DNA from: Sarcomyxa edulis
Lineage: Eukaryota > Basidiomycota > Agaricomycetes > Agaricales > Mycenaceae
NCBI GenBank assembly: GCA_009761415.1
Contig: QUOL01000003.1
Span: 1,240,001 to 1,304,000, forward strand
Length of the DNA stretch: 64,000 nt
Direction: 5' to 3'
The translations under genes and the position numbers were made by a program. The notes beneath the pieces are model-generated. The model was not told where the DNA came from. It did not search any database and saw only the letters and a list, made by a program, of their open reading frames with translations. Positions 1 to 14,930 of the stretch are shown piece by piece (within the stretch, counting starts at the first letter, position 1; each line of letters opens with the position of its first letter).

Positions 1-1796
<1,796 letters not shown>

Positions 1797-1799
1797 CGG

Positions 1800-2523
1800 A
1801 GGATAAGACGGCAAAGTCAACGAGACAGGTGAGTTTAAAAGCATAGCTGTTTCCGTCAACCTGGGTGTGATACTGCGCAAGCACAAGGACGCACCATGGC
1901 AGACACGCCCCTAGTGCGAGGATGCCTGATGTTCAATAGATCCATCGCGTTAAATGTTCCAAGTTGACGAACGTTCGTATTAGATACGAAGAGCCGAGAT
2001 TTTGGCTTGCGACTGCGAGTGAAAGCGCGGTCGAAGATACGAGGAAGAGATGAAAGAAGCGCGACTCGAACTTAAGGAGGGTTGCAAGGTACGCGACTTC
2101 GGCTCGAATCGCTCGATCACTTCGACAGAGTCGACACCGGACTCTCCTCGGAGACTCTCTCTCAAGCTCATGGTGTATCTCCTATGGATACACAGACACT
2201 CAAAACTTGTCATGATGATACGATTACTTCCTGGAGACATAGTGAGACAATTGATATACTTACTAGAGTATATTAGTCCGGAATTTGATCCGATTCCTCC
2301 AGATTTGAGACCACTCGTGTCAAGAGGTTCTGACAGACGAATGATAGGCAAAACGACGAAAGAACGCGTATCTTCTCGACACTGTTCGTCGATGCGAACC
2401 GTCTACGTGAAGTAGGACCCCAGCGGGGATGGAAATCAATTTCTCGGAGTCTGAACCTTATTAGTTTGGGGCATGACTGAACTCGTTCGCCGTTAGTGAC
2501 TCCCATCCTCAAGACTTTCCGAC
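1800..2523. other. Divergent intergenic region between UGP1 and RPS8
   Basis: No convincing gene. This stretch of about 0.7 kb separates the start regions of the minus-strand UGP1 and plus-strand RPS8 and so must hold both promoters. It may also contain the 5' leader or a first non-coding exon of either gene. No clear TATA box was seen. Confidence 0.5.
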
Positions 2524-3508
2524 ATGGGTCAGTGCTGCTGCTTCTACAATTCGCATATCTGGGATCATCGAACTGACTTAAACCCCCTCACCTCATACAG
2601 GTATCTCCCGTTCATCTCGGCACAAACGTTCAGAAACGGGCGCGCAACGCGCACACTACCGTAAAAAGAGAAAGTTCGAGCTCGGTCGTCAACCCGCCAG
2701 CACCAAACTCGGTGCCAAGCGTGTTCACACTGTCCGTGTCCGTGGTGGAAACTTGAAGTACCGTGCCCTACGACTTGATGGTGGTAACTTTGCATGGGGA
2801 TCTGAGCATGTCACCCGGAAGACGAGAATCATTGGTGTTGTGAGTATTTTCTTCTGTGATCCATGTCATTTGGGATACTGTGTTGGGTAGACGTCCCGAA
2901 AATGATTCTGATTGCGATGACTTTGAAGGTTTACAACGCATCCAACAATGAGCTTGTCCGAACAAACACTCTCGTCAAGAGCGCCATTATCCAGATTGAT
3001 GCTACTCCTTTCCGACAGTGGTATGAATCTCACGTATGTGCTTTTTAACCTGTTATTCGTATTCCAAAACCCTGACTCTGTTTCAACTTAGTACGCTCAA
3101 CCTGTGACGAAGAAGGGCAAAGCATCTGTACCTGCTGCTGATGCTGACCCTGATGCGGAGCCCAAAAAGCTGTCCAACCACGCACAACGCAGTGTTGCTG
3201 AGAAGAAGAAGGGTGCGTTTTGTTGCTGCGTAGCAATTTCGGCTCCTGTAACTGAACATGCGTATCTTTCACAGATGCCAAGATCGACCCACTCCTCGAG
3301 TCGCAATTCGCCGCTGGTCGCCTGTACGCTTCTATCTCGAGTCGTCCTGGACAATCCGGCCGTGCCGATGGATACGTTCTTGAGGGCAAAGAGCTTGAGG
3401 TCAGCCGGCTTTGCGCTATCTATCTCTTACTTTGCTGACTTTGCTATGTTCCAGTTCTACCTACGAAAAATCAGGACCGGCAAACAGAAGCACGCCCACG
3501 CTGCTTGA
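2524..3508 (+). CDS. RPS8: 40S ribosomal protein S8 (eS8)
   Basis: Structural protein of the cytosolic small ribosomal subunit. Six exons give a complete protein: 2524-2527, 2601-2839, 2929-3033, 3092-3212, 3275-3399 and 3455-3508. The first coding exon is only ATG plus one G; joining it to 2601 yields [12 protein letters not shown], the canonical S8 start. Other family marks are [32 protein letters not shown], the [12 protein letters not shown] segment and a basic C-terminus. All introns are GT-AG and 58-89 nt. Fungal-type low-complexity Asp/Ala residues occur before the penultimate exon. RPS5 follows on the same strand about 450 bp downstream; each gene has its own promoter region, so joint control would act through shared trans factors, which is an inference. 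Confidence 0.97.
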
Positions 3509-3964
3509 TCGTCTCCTCTGTTTATTGTTCCTCTTTCCATCCATCTCGGAAGTGGTGGTTGGTGGGTTCAAAAGTAGGATTCACACACACTCTTGTATGG
3601 GACCATGCTCTGTCTACTATGATCGCCCCCCAATTCATGCTCCTTATGCCTCGCAAAACTGCTATCTGTTATATCTGAGAGTACCATTTCATTGACTGTA
3701 ATTTCATTCGCTTTCGAACCGAACTGCCCTGAGTTGAGAGTCTAAAAACGTCAGAGGCTAATGGCCGAATTAGGAAGTGTGACTATACAGTTGACCTTTC
3801 GGAGTTGAACCTAAATTTTATTGCTTGAGACTGGGCAAATAGACATCAATAGGCTCAATTTCCCAGGTGAGTTGTAGAGACAGTCTGCTCGACATCCAGC
3901 CGTTGATTTTCTTTTTCTCAGTAAGGTCTTAGCAGCCACTCAAGATCACCAAAATATAAAAAAC

Positions 3965-4903
3965 ATGGCCGCTACAACCACCCTCCCCAAGGACATCTCC
4001 AAGATCGGTCAGGAAATCAAGTTGTTCGGAAAGTGGGATACCCAGGAGTGCGTGCTTCGGGTATCTAGGCAATGGGATACATACTGACCTATGTGGAATT
4101 TAGTGTCGAGGTGAAAGATATCTCGTTGACCGATTACATCCAAGTTCGCCATGCCGTCTACCTCCCCCATACCGCTGGACGTTACGCCAAGAAGCAATTC
4201 AAGAAGGCACAGATGCCCATTGTTGAGCGATTGGTCGACAGGTGCGTGTTCTAGCCAAAACGAGTCCAAATTTCAAGACGCTCATCACGAAGTCTTGAAC
4301 CTCCATTTCTCATGATAGCCTGATGATGAAGGGCCGTAACAACGGAAAGAAGCTCATGGCCGTCCGTATTGTTGCCCACGCGTTCGAGATCATCCACCTC
4401 TTGAGCGACCAGAACCCCATCCAAGTCAGTAGCAGTTGAAAGAATTGGAGGCGCCCAAAAACTGACAAAAAACCCGCATGCGTTATAGGTCCTCGTCGAT
4501 GCTATTGTCAACACCGGTCCCCGGGAAGACTCCACTCGTATCGGTTCGCAGGGTACCGTCCGTCGCCAGGCCGTCGATGTATCGCCTCTCCGAAGAGTCA
4601 ACCAGTCGATTGCTCTCCTCACCATCGGTGTAAGCTCAAATCTTCGTGTCTTAGCCTGCGTCATACCCAATAATTAACTTTTCAGACACGTGAATCCGCT
4701 TTCCGCAACGTAAAATCCATCGCCGAGTGTCTCGCCGATGAACTCATCAACGCCGCAAAGGGATCATCCAACTCCTACGCCATCAAGGTAAGTTCAGCTA
4801 GAACTTCTTCTTTTTTGGTGCCCTTTCTAATCAATACTTCGATTTCCCTACCCTCCATCAGAAAAAGGATGAGCTCGAGCGTGTTGCCAAATCCAATCGG
4901 TAA
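3965..4903 (+). CDS. RPS5: 40S ribosomal protein S5 (uS7)
   Basis: Head protein of the small ribosomal subunit that contacts 18S rRNA and E-site tRNA. Six exons: 3965-4047, 4104-4241, 4319-4424, 4489-4629, 4686-4787 and 4862-4903. The joined protein has KLFGKWD near the N-terminus, [69 protein letters not shown] and the terminal ERVAKSNR, all uS7 signatures. The length of about 204 residues matches the eukaryotic family. Introns are 56-77 nt with clean GT-AG borders. The region just upstream (3890-3964) is pyrimidine-rich, as is common in fungal ribosomal-protein promoters. Confidence 0.97.
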
Positions 4904-6256
4904 AACACCACAATCTCACTCTCGTGCGGTACCATTCGGCGCCGCTCGAACCCCGGGTGGATTTGGGGAGGGGGAGAACGAGGGGGGAAAGTCTGGTTAT
5001 ATGGGTTTCCTTCGTATTCTTTCTTATTTTTGCAACCAACCACATGATCATGATGTTTTTCTCCTCATGCACTTTCTTCCATGCTATGCGTCCACAACCC
5101 TATAAACTCCTCCGTCTGAAGTCTGAATTGAATGTCTCGAATCCCGGTCTGTGTGGAGTCTGGACAAACTCAACTTCTGTTTCTTCCCGTGTTCTCAGTG
5201 TTCTTCCAACGGAGTGAGAGTGACTATATACACCGAAAGAACTTTCTGTCTTGCGTGTGCCTGATTTCATTCCAAGAAAGATCCAAAAATCCGTATCCGT
5301 GAATTCATTTGGGTACGGGAGAATACCCTGGGTACGGTACTGGAGGTGCAGACTTGTTACAAAACTGGTCAAACAACATGCCAAGTATATACCGCGATAG
5401 GAACCAATTTGTGTATGTGGAAGACGAGAACGAGAACGAGCAGACAAAAGAAAGGGAAAAAGAAGTAAGAGGAAAAATTAAGTATGTAAGCTGAGAATGG
5501 CCGCCTCGAATGGACCGTTAGTCGTTGTAGGTGGTGATAGGATTGAGATGCGAAAGGGAGAAATCCCTGGATATGATGAATTGAAATTGGAATGATGATT
5601 GGAGATGGTGATTGGGAATGGTGGTTGAGAACGAGAACGAGAATGGGAGGCAGGCCGGCAGATGAGTATTTCCTTCCAATAAATAGGTAAAAGGTGAGGG
5701 ATAAGAGCGAAAAAAGAGAAACGAAAAGAAAGAGAAGAGGAAGAGAAAGATAAAACGGAGAGATTTATATGCAGCAGAACGACGACGACGCGAATTTGAT
5801 TGGGGAAAACGATGCATTGTTGGGGATGATGTACAAAAGGGATGGGGGATGCTGTTTATTTGGGCGGCGTTCGGGTATAGGGCTACAGTGAGTGATTTCG
5901 ATACGGATGCGAATGTGGATGCGAATGCGGTTACAGATTAGGAGACGGACGCGATGCTTGCGGTACGTCTCAGGCGTCGCAGCGGCAAAACCGAGCTTGG
6001 TGAAACCCACAGAAAAATAAAACCCGACGAGGAAGGAGAAAGAGACAGACAGTCGAAACCCAGAGGAAGATGGAGAGATAATGATATCTAGCCCGTATAA
6101 CGCTGAAACCAATGATGCGAGAATGCATTCAGGGTACGGTCAGCGGCCCGAATTTTGCGAAGAAGAGATATCGTTGGGTTTCCGGAGAAGAATCAACGAG
6201 AATTTTGAGGCGTTAGGGGGGATTCCATGGGTTGGCCGTCTATGATAATGCCGTGC
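4904..6256. other. Intergenic region with CT/GA-rich low complexity
   Basis: No supported gene. It contains the RPS5 3' region and a purine-rich tract (about 5420-5480 and 5620-5760, many GAGAA/GAAAAGA runs). Open frames here have biased composition, consistent with low-complexity DNA rather than coding sequence. Confidence 0.5.
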
Positions 6257-8100
6257 TCATCGGTCAACCTCCATAGGCTGAGGTGGCTGAGACGGCTGAG
6301 ACGGTTGCAGTGGCTGAGGCGGCTGAGAAATCGGTCTATGAAGCGCCTCTTCTTCCTTTGTCGGTTTAGGAATCGCCCCATCCAGTCCTCTATATCCGAA
6401 CTTCTGGCCGAATTCGTTGACCATCGCTTTGCCCATCAAGCAGACCCACCCCAAACCTTCTCCGGTGACACATTGCCCGGGCCAGAATAACTCCCCTTCG
6501 TCATCATCAAAATACGGTTCATGCTCCTCATTGACCGTCAACGTGGTGTAGACCATTCGCGCGAATGTTTTCGGGAACAGGCGGGCCATGATGGGGAGGT
6601 TGAGGGTCTTTTCCGCAATGGACATCGACCGAGCGACGGAGTTCAGACAATTGAGATTTTCCTTTATTTCTTTTACCATCTGGGCACTGGCAGGAACAGT
6701 TACAGCATCGATAGCGTCCGTGACTTCACGTGATAGTTTGACATCTTGTAACTCCTTGGGAAGCATATAGTTCGGGAGTTGATTTTTGTTGGCGGAGGGA
6801 GGTGGGACGTCTGGACGACTACTGCCAGCAGGAGAGCCATCGGCGTTGCTGGCTGGTGTCGAGTTGGTGCTGTTGGCAGCTAGGCTTACAGGAGAGGGAA
6901 GCATTGGAGGAGTATCTTTGGGACCAGCTTCCTCCGCGGCAATGGCAGCAGTCGCAGCAGTGGCGACTTGCTCTACACAAGCTTTGAACAATGTATCTTC
7001 CGGGGCGTTGGGCCTTCTCGTTTTGTGCACGCTCGTTCTTTGGATGATATATGCCTCGATCAAGTATCTACAGGCGGGAGAAAGATAAGAATGGCGTGTA
7101 TGAAATGCAAGGCAGTGGAACTTACATCAGACCCTGGAATGCCCTTTCCTCGTCGTTACTACTCTCCTTCGATTCCCACTTCGTCTTACACCACCCAAGG
7201 AAGGCCATGGAGGACGCCCATACTTCAAAGTGGCAAGAGCCGCGGCCATAGTCTTTGCTCCAGATCGCGTACGTGAAGGACACGAGAGCATCCATCAGCT
7301 CAAGGCGAGCGATGACGTTACCGTGTTTGTGGTAGATTGAATTGTTGGGGGGAGGATCATGGAGAGGTCTGAACTCCCTGGTTGTATTGTGATACGTCGA
7401 CCAATGCCTAGCATCACCAGAATACTTTAGTCGCCGACCAACATTGAACCATTTTTCGTTGAGTTCATCCCAGTGGGGATCGACCTTTTTGGGATTCGGC
7501 TTCATGCCACGCCTAGGTCGACGAATTGGGAGGGTGCTGAAAACGGGAACCGTTGGTAAGATTGTAGGTGCGCTGGAGGAGGAAGCCACCGGCTCTTCGG
7601 GGACTTCGCCATCTTCACGGGGTTCAGTGGATGCGACAGGATTATTCTTTTGAGGATGTACGGCTGGTGGCGGGATGGCGGCTGGTGGTGGCATAGGTGC
7701 AGCACGAGTGGGCAGTTGTGTTGAAGACTTGGCCGGTACAGGATCTACTCGCAGACGTTTGACGTGATCAGCTCCCGAGTCATGATCAGCTTTGCGCTTC
7801 AAGCCAGGTGCTGGTGAGCTTGAGCGAGAGGCGGGGGGCGAAGGTGGTAGAGTGGGCGGCAACGGTGAGGACAAAGAGCCGACGATCTTTCAGACAATGT
7901 TAGTACCAAAACACACGAGTAAAAGTAGGAGAAAAGTGGATAGACCTCCAGATGTTTGAGGAGCTGTGCCCTGAGCCATTTCCTGTGAGAAAAGTGAGTG
8001 AGGAGAGAAAGACGACATGAGGCGATAAGTACCGTTTTTGAGAGAGTTTGCGAGTAGAAGTAGATGGGATGTGTGAGGATGAGGATGTAGATTCACGCAT
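6257..8100 (-). CDS. Conserved fungal protein of unknown function
   Basis: Four exons: 8033-8100, 7946-7982, 7126-7886 and 6257-7067. The ATG at 8098-8100 was chosen because joining 8033 to 7982 and 7946 to 7886 keeps one frame (MRESTSSSSHIPS... then RKWLRAQLLKHLE). The N-terminal third is Pro/Ser-rich with a basic KRKADHDSGADHVKRLR patch that looks like a nuclear localisation signal. A conserved-looking core follows: WDELNEKWFNVGRRLKYSGD, then a helix-rich Trp/Cys stretch (FEVWASSMAFLGWCKTKW) and YLIEAYIIQRTSVHK. The C-terminal part has FWPGQCVTGEGLGWVCLMGK before a Pro/Gln tail ending in MEVDR. I do not recognise the family. A nuclear, helical scaffold or transcription-related role is only a guess from composition. 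Confidence 0.85.
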
Positions 8101-11035
8101 GTTGAAAGTTGGAAAGTAGAGGGATGGTGGTGGGAAGAGGACAAGAAATGAAAAGCTGTGGCCAGCGCAACAATGGCGGGTGAGTTACTCGGCGGAAACA
8201 GAATTTGGACACAAATTCGTAACTCGGTCCACTTCGGCTATCAACTCGACTCTCCTTTCATCCCAATTTCATCATTCCATCCTCCCTCCTCTGTCAGCAT
8301 ATGTAGCTAGTACATGCAATATACAACTACAGCTCTCAAATCCGAGTCGATTCCAATTTTTACCGTACAATTCTACCCAGTATTACTGCCACTGCCACCA
8401 CTACCTGGCGGTCCTAGCCCCGCGGTGTATCCACATTTCCACCCAAATGCACCCCAATTTGGGTACCCCTCGCCCGAGCCGACAGGTGTCATTCTCAGCT
8501 GCAGTCTAATTGCTAGCGGAAGTGCATCCAATAGGGTTGAACTCGGGGCCTCCATCATCCCGAGTCATTGACAAGAAGTCCGAGTCGTATGTAGTACCGA
8601 CCCCTCCTTTCGAATCCATGTACACATGTTCCCCAACCTATAGCACCTGATCCCCGTGCAAATAGAGTATACACCTGGTCTAAAGATGTTCAAAGCATAG
8701 TCTCGATCCCATCTCTTTCGTGCGTGCGGACATAACAGGCGGCGTTCTGGAATCCCAATCACTACAATTCTTCTCAGGACCTAATGTAATGCATAATGGA
8801 TCATTCTGGAGCTCCGTCCAAAGGCCCTTTGAATATTTCACTCCCTGTACGAACGAGCCCAGGTGGGCATCCTCACCCAGTCCTTTGACTCCACTTGCAG
8901 TACAGCCGGCGAGACTACGACAACAACGGCGAGACAGCACTGACTGGCTGACTGGCCTAAATTTATCCCGCCCCCTTTCATAAGGATCAATGATGAATTG
9001 ATCTAGCCGCCCTCATATGTAATCTAAAATCTAACCGAACATCAGGAACCGAATCTATTTCATCAATGTGTTCACCACTGCGCCGATCTGGCGTGGAAAG
9101 TGCCTCCGATCCACAAGGCCTTCCAGAGGAGCTTCAGGAATCGCTCAAAGTACGAAACATCGTATTCGAGGCTTGGGGGACAGGCGGGTGGGGTATGGAA
9201 CCGCCATATAAACGCAGAATACAGACCGCATTTCCTCGTGGGGCCTGAGCCCCGGATTCCCATGAAGGTCCCATACACGTGCGCGTGCACTAAAACACAC
9301 ATGTACACCTGTGTAATACTCGAAAGATTAGCACCTTGCATCTCTGAATGTACCCGAGATAACAGTCACTCATTGATACATGTTCATTCACGAGCAGACC
9401 CCAGAAACATGAGAGGATACGCAAGGGCGAGCATCTCAGTTCGGGTTATAATTGAATCCATGCGGTCCGCTGTAACGACACTTCTACGGTCCATTTATAT
9501 CGCCGAGGAATTGCCAGAAGTGCCAGCCGTATGTCGAAGTGACGAACATTGACAGATGGTACCAAAACATAGCAAATGCTGAATGTTCAGCTGCAACACG
9601 CTAGAACAGGAGAACAGGAGGAGAAAATGATACAATATGCAGTAGTCTTATCGAGTATGTGGGTAAGACCCAAGGTCCGGGGGTGCACGCTGATTTAGAC
9701 CCAAAAGTCAAGTCAGAGAAGACGAATCTTCCCGCAGGCCCATCCAGGAATTCGGTATATCCCGGTTCTATATCGAAGAGAATACGAAGGGTCAAGACAC
9801 AAGGCTGAATCCTGATGGGAAGAAGTTGTGTTTTCATGCGGGGAAGAGTCATGATGAGCGGGAAATCGATATTCAGACTGCGAATGGATGGATGGATCCA
9901 CAGTGGAGGGAGGAAGGGCCGTATTATAGCAGCTTTAGGATAACGATAACACCGTTGGAGTGGGAAGTTATGTGAGCTTATACATATGGAAGTAAAGTTT
10001 TCATTACAGAAACATACCTCAGGCTGAGACGTCACAGGTAGAAGTAAGCAAGTGCCTTTAACTAACACTACGTTCTTTTTGATCTGATAGACAACAGCCC
10101 GGAGAAAAAGTTTAGTATTGAGGCGGTGAGTCTAACTCCGGGCCAGCCAATATCGAATCTTTTGTTGCACTGTGGGAGGCGGGATGTTGTGCTCGAGAGA
10201 CAATCAGCCTTGACCAGAAGAGAGGGACTCGGAGAGTGGAGACGATGATATCAGCGGCGCATCAAGAACAACTGGACACGCCGCCGCATGAACGCATCAA
10301 GCAGAACGGAGCTTGTAACAGGCAACAACATGCCCGTTGCCCTGGAATGGTCACAAGGGAGGATGAGGCCAACCAGAGTCAAAGTCGTTCCCGGCGTTGG
10401 AACACGTTTCCCATCCGAGGTATCCACAGCGGCCGACGAGTCCGCGGTCGCTGGTCCCGAGTCATATCAGTCGAGAATAACCCGCATGAGACGGAGAATT
10501 TGAGTCCCCCGAGCTGAGCGTTACGAAGATCAAGAGCGAGCCACGAAGATAGTAGAGTAAGTACTCCGGGGCCTAAAGAGAGTTCTAGGACATCAAACGA
10601 CTTGTGATGAGACTCTTTGAGAGTTTGAAGAGGAAGATGAACGGAAACGACTCGGAGCCTGAGAGTCCGCAGCAAAAGGCCATGTCACAACCTCATGACA
10701 ATGTCACGTGTAAAGTGATGCGTGACGACGCGTTCAAAGACCACACTTCTCAAGACAAACAACGCGTCGAACACATCCAAAAGCCAGAAATCCATTACAA
10801 ATATAGTACAGTATGAAATACGCAGGCCTCCAATACAACAGATGATCCGAAACGTAGATAACGAAGACGAACAATGAAAAGGTAACAGAGATAGAGACAG
10901 AGACACGATCAGTACAGACCCGTAATGAGGCGAGTACACGATAAAACTACAAATCCAGGAGAATCAGATGAAAAGAAGTATGAAATAACAGAAACTCTAT
11001 ATCGATCGATAGATCGGAACACACGATGAAGACTC
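8101..11035. other. 3-kb region without a convincing gene
   Basis: Open frames are short, overlap on several frames and have no recognisable domain. The longest, on the minus strand at 9601-10068, lacks an ATG start and protein-like composition. The region lies upstream of the 8100 start and downstream of the 11036 stop, so it holds the promoter of the former and the 3' region of the latter. A non-coding transcript cannot be excluded. Confidence 0.4.
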
Positions 11036-12815
11036 TCAATTCTTGGCCTTCTTTGCTTTGCCTCGACCACTGGCAATCTGCGCCTCCTTTCCCTTTGGGT
11101 AGGGAGTAGAAGCAGTCTTCGATCTTGATTTGGCCCTTGTACTCTTCTCCAAAGGCTTCGGTGGCGGGGCAGCTACCGATTGATCCGGCGTCGCAGCTGC
11201 ACGCTGAAGTTCACGTGCACGCGCCCTTGTCACGAGAGGTGGAGGCACGACCGAAGACGCTCGCGTTCGAGCTTTGGCTGGCGCAGGTGGTGGTGGCATG
11301 AGCTTTGAGTCCTCATCGCCAACGGTATCGACTCCCTCGTCGACCTCGATCGCCTTGCCCTTACCCTTACCCTTGCCTATAGCACCTACAACCGTCTGTG
11401 CGGAAAGCGATCGCGACCGAGATTGAGAGCCGGGAGTGGCCACAACAGTCCTAGACGATGCTCCTGACGTAGATCGAAGGGCTGGGTCTTCAGGAGAGGG
11501 AGAGGTCGAAGGACCAGGAGCGGCAGTGGGTGGTGTTGCTGTACCAGATTCTTCTTGAAGTTTCTTGATACGAGCACTAGTTCGAAGAGGCACTTTGGGT
11601 CGTTGCTCTAGGGAAGTGGTGGTGGTCTGGGGTGCCGTAGAGCTCTCTGCGGACCCTACTGCATTCCTCCCCCTCTTGTTTCCTGTCTTCGGAGCAGAGT
11701 CAGGTATCGTATCGTCTGCAGGATCGGCGTCGGTGCGGTCGTTGTGTTGTGGAGCAGCAGTGGCGGCATGTTTCGTGCGCTTGCGAGAACCTAGTTGTGG
11801 ACCTTTGCGTTTGCGGCTCTTTGACGCGGCCTTCTTCTTCTTCCGAGTCTCCCGGTCCCGTTCCTGCTTCTGTAGCCTCCGAGTGTACAGGACAATGTCA
11901 AGCCAAGTTGGTGCTAAGACCCCGAGATACCAATCTTTGTCAAGTAGCACCTCGTGAGCAGCCCTTTGCAGGATATTGACATCTTTCAGAGCGTAAAAAG
12001 CGTAGTTGTTATCCCACGGATACGGGAATTGGATGCGATGCGATGCATCCCCTGTGTGCAAGATACTAAGAGAAAGGTTCAAAATAGAGTGCTTTAAGCG
12101 ACGTACTATAAACCTGATCGATTGTCCTCGCTGTTTCTGTTTGCGAACGCCAGTCCCAAAAGACCCAATGAGCACGTAACTCCGGCTTGTTGAACACCGA
12201 GAGGGCAGCGAGGGCGATCTGGATAGCGGTATAATCGGTCCACAGTATACGCCCGTATCTCTCAGCATGCCACAACAATAATTTGATAGAGTGGTGTTCT
12301 GCCGTGTATACATTCCTGTCAGAATCATCCTCTGCTCGGAACTGGGGCTCATTGATGGTGGGGCGTTTGGGTGTCTCCGTGTCAGACCAAAACAACGTAG
12401 GTGGTTTGAAGTTTTGCATCAACTTGGAAGTGTATACGTATCGGGGTATGGTAACAGGACGAGTCGCGTCGTTCGAGGTTGAGGAGCCAGCTTGGGTGGC
12501 AGGTGGCACTGGATGGGACGCCGACGAAGTCGACAGCCCATTGGTGGTGGCACTGGGTGTGGATTCAGAATGAGAGCTCTGTGATGAGGAGGGCTGAGTG
12601 GCAGGCTGCTGTCCTGGCTCGGATTGTTCTGAGCCCGAGTGAGAGTGAGAGTCTGAGGCCTTGGGTGGCGGCGTCTCGAGCTTGAGGGTGCTCCTGATAG
12701 AGGACTCAGCCCTAGCAGGATATGTCCAGAGCATTGAGCCAGAGTAGTTCCAGGAGCTAGAGTACTCGAGGTACTTGATCTTGTTTTCGACAGGAACCGC
12801 GTTGGATGAGGACAT
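11036..12815 (-). CDS. Conserved fungal protein of unknown function with basic C-terminal tail
   Basis: Two exons, 12107-12815 and 11036-12051. The donor at 12106 (GTACGT) and acceptor at 12052-12054 (CAG) restore one frame, giving DQVY then RDASHRIQFPYPWD. The start is the ATG at 12813-12815 (MSSSNAVPVENKIKYLEY). After a Ser/Thr-rich linker comes a folded-looking core: FKPPTLFWSDTETPKRP, YTAEHHSIKLLLWHAERYG, LRAHWVFWDWRSQTETARTI and AHEVLLDKDWYLGVLAPTWL. The last 200 residues are low complexity with many basic runs (RKKKKAASKSRKRKG, AKKAKN at the end), pointing to a nuclear or nucleic-acid-binding protein. No known family was recognised. An upstream in-frame extension exists, but the chosen ATG fits the composition best. 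Confidence 0.8.
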
Positions 12816-14871
12816 TGTAAATGTGGGGTTGGATTTGGAAAGGTGTAGAGATGTGAGGGTCAAGTAGAGAAGAGATGATGATGTGAATGTGAGGAGGAGA
12901 TGAGTGTAGATTGAGCAGATGATGGGAGTAAGAGTGGAAGGTTGAGATGAGTGGGATAAGACAAGTGGCAGTCGCGTTATAAAGGTCAGTGCCGAAGCCA
13001 CCAAGGCACATTCAGAGCGGGGATTTCCATAAATGGCCGTGGGAATTCCAGCTTTGTTTCCGAACTTCAAAGAATTGTTCTCCAGTTGGCCACGAGCCTT
13101 TGTTCGCAAGCTGAACAGCCTTCTATCTATCTCACTATCTCATTTTGTTTTTCAATGGTCAAACGGGAATAGTTTTTTGTGGTATACTTATAAGAATGGA
13201 AATGGACGCATTTCTGCGGGCGTCACTGTGAGATCGGATCTATGCTTAGATTATCGAAGAAAGAAGATAAGATCTACGCTTCATTAGTAACCGATACCCC
13301 GGCAGATCAAGATCAGCGCGGCGTTAATGCCATCCATTCAGCCATCCATCCAAGGGATCCTTGTCGACGAGGAGAGAGGCCTTTACATCGAGGACCTCGT
13401 GCTGATGACCAATCGTCCAGTGTGGGCGCTGCCCGATGTGAAGCAGAGATCAAAAAACGTGTATCCGACCGAGTCAAGTGCGTACTGACTCAAGTGCAGC
13501 ATCAGTGTGATAGGTATTCGAAGAATAAGCAAGTCACTCACGCCGTTGTCATGGGAAGAGTCCGCCACCCATCCTAGGAAGGATCCTTTTGTCCCGTCTG
13601 ACCTTCCTCTATCCCATCGTTCCACAGCTGCAGATCTAAATCAGCCGTGGGTGTGACCAAAAGTGCACGCAGTACGATATTTGGGACGACAGACATGGTT
13701 GATGCTTGTCTGGGAAGGGCGGGTCTAGGAAGCTAGAGCTATTTTCAGTTTCAGCCCTCGGGATACTAGACATAGGGCTCACGGCTTCGGTGGTGACTTC
13801 GATATGCCCGATGACCATGATAATAGCCAATCTTTCTCTGATCCATGTGCTAGACCAAGGATCTATACACAGTGATACGTCGACTAGAATGATTTTGTTT
13901 TGATCCAAGAGGAGGACGAGCCCAGTGGTCGAATCGTATGATAGCAGACTGATGAGACCATGAGCTCATTTGACAATCGTACGGCGTGGGTATTGGACTT
14001 ACCGACCAGCTACACGGATCTTCTCTCCAGAGAGTGACTTGTCCACCGACTTCAATCTAGTAGGTGTTGCGCTATCAGTTTGCTGGGGCATCTTCACGAT
14101 CCGAGAGCATAGCAGTTGGGTGCAAGCTCATTGTCACGATGTGACGACTCGAAGTCTATATCCTCGATCATTCGCGTGTCTGCTCATGCCCAGGCCCCAG
14201 GGAAAGGAAAAAGGTATCTGTTCAAAGGGTGCAGCAATCTGATACGTCTGCTAGATACTTATGTTCACAACGTTGCTCGTTGACCACGAGTGACCATAAG
14301 TCCGTCGCCGAACTTCAACGAAGGGAAGCCCCATGGAGAACATAATAACAACTACCAGCCGACCGAGAAACAAAGAGACAGCTTCAATAACATCAGCAAA
14401 AAGTCGGTGAACTCGTAATTGCCCGTGATCGATTACGGAGGTTGCAACCCCCCGGCGTCTTGTAACCGGACTTTGGACCGGCCCAAAATCAGCATAATCC
14501 AAGCATAAGCGGATTATAACCACCTTGCAGTCAATAGCAACTATTTTACTGATTGTAAGCTGCTGCAAGCTACTTGCAGTATGCTTAGTCTTCCTTGCTT
14601 TTTCCCAGCTGCGGCAGGGAGTTTACAACAAAGTACTCATATTTGCCTCTACTCACTGAGTTTGTGCGAAAGAGCCAGAGATTTCGACAAGTTTTCGATG
14701 CTGAGCGCGCTGAACATCGGCGAAGCACCCGGAAGCGGCCTTGATATTTAGTGATGTTTGGCTGATGGTAGCTTCCGGCGTCAACCGGCCTTCCGCGTCT
14801 TTCCTTCTTTCCATCAGGATCCCCTCTCTCGCTCTCTCTCCAAGTCCCTCCCCATCGCTTGCCCTTGGATT

Positions 14872-14930
14872 AGAGCAGGCGAGCCAACAAGAGAACATGT
14901 GCACCGTCCTCTTGTTGGCTTGCCTGCTCT
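14872..14930. repeat. Near-perfect inverted repeat (hairpin)
   Basis: Left arm 14872-14893 and right arm 14909-14930 are 22 bp each and reverse complements of one another with a single mismatch (G versus A). The 15-nt loop is 14894-14908. The flanking bases do not pair, so the structure is compact. It could be a hairpin RNA precursor, a transposon-derived palindrome or a protein-binding site; the sequence alone does not decide. Confidence 0.85.

Noticed and set aside
5518..6112. Minus-strand frames rich in Phe/Leu/Ser
   Set aside because: Read from a GA-rich low-complexity tract; composition-driven.
9601..10068. 155-codon minus-strand open frame
   Set aside because: No ATG at its start, no recognisable motif, and composition like the surrounding non-coding DNA.
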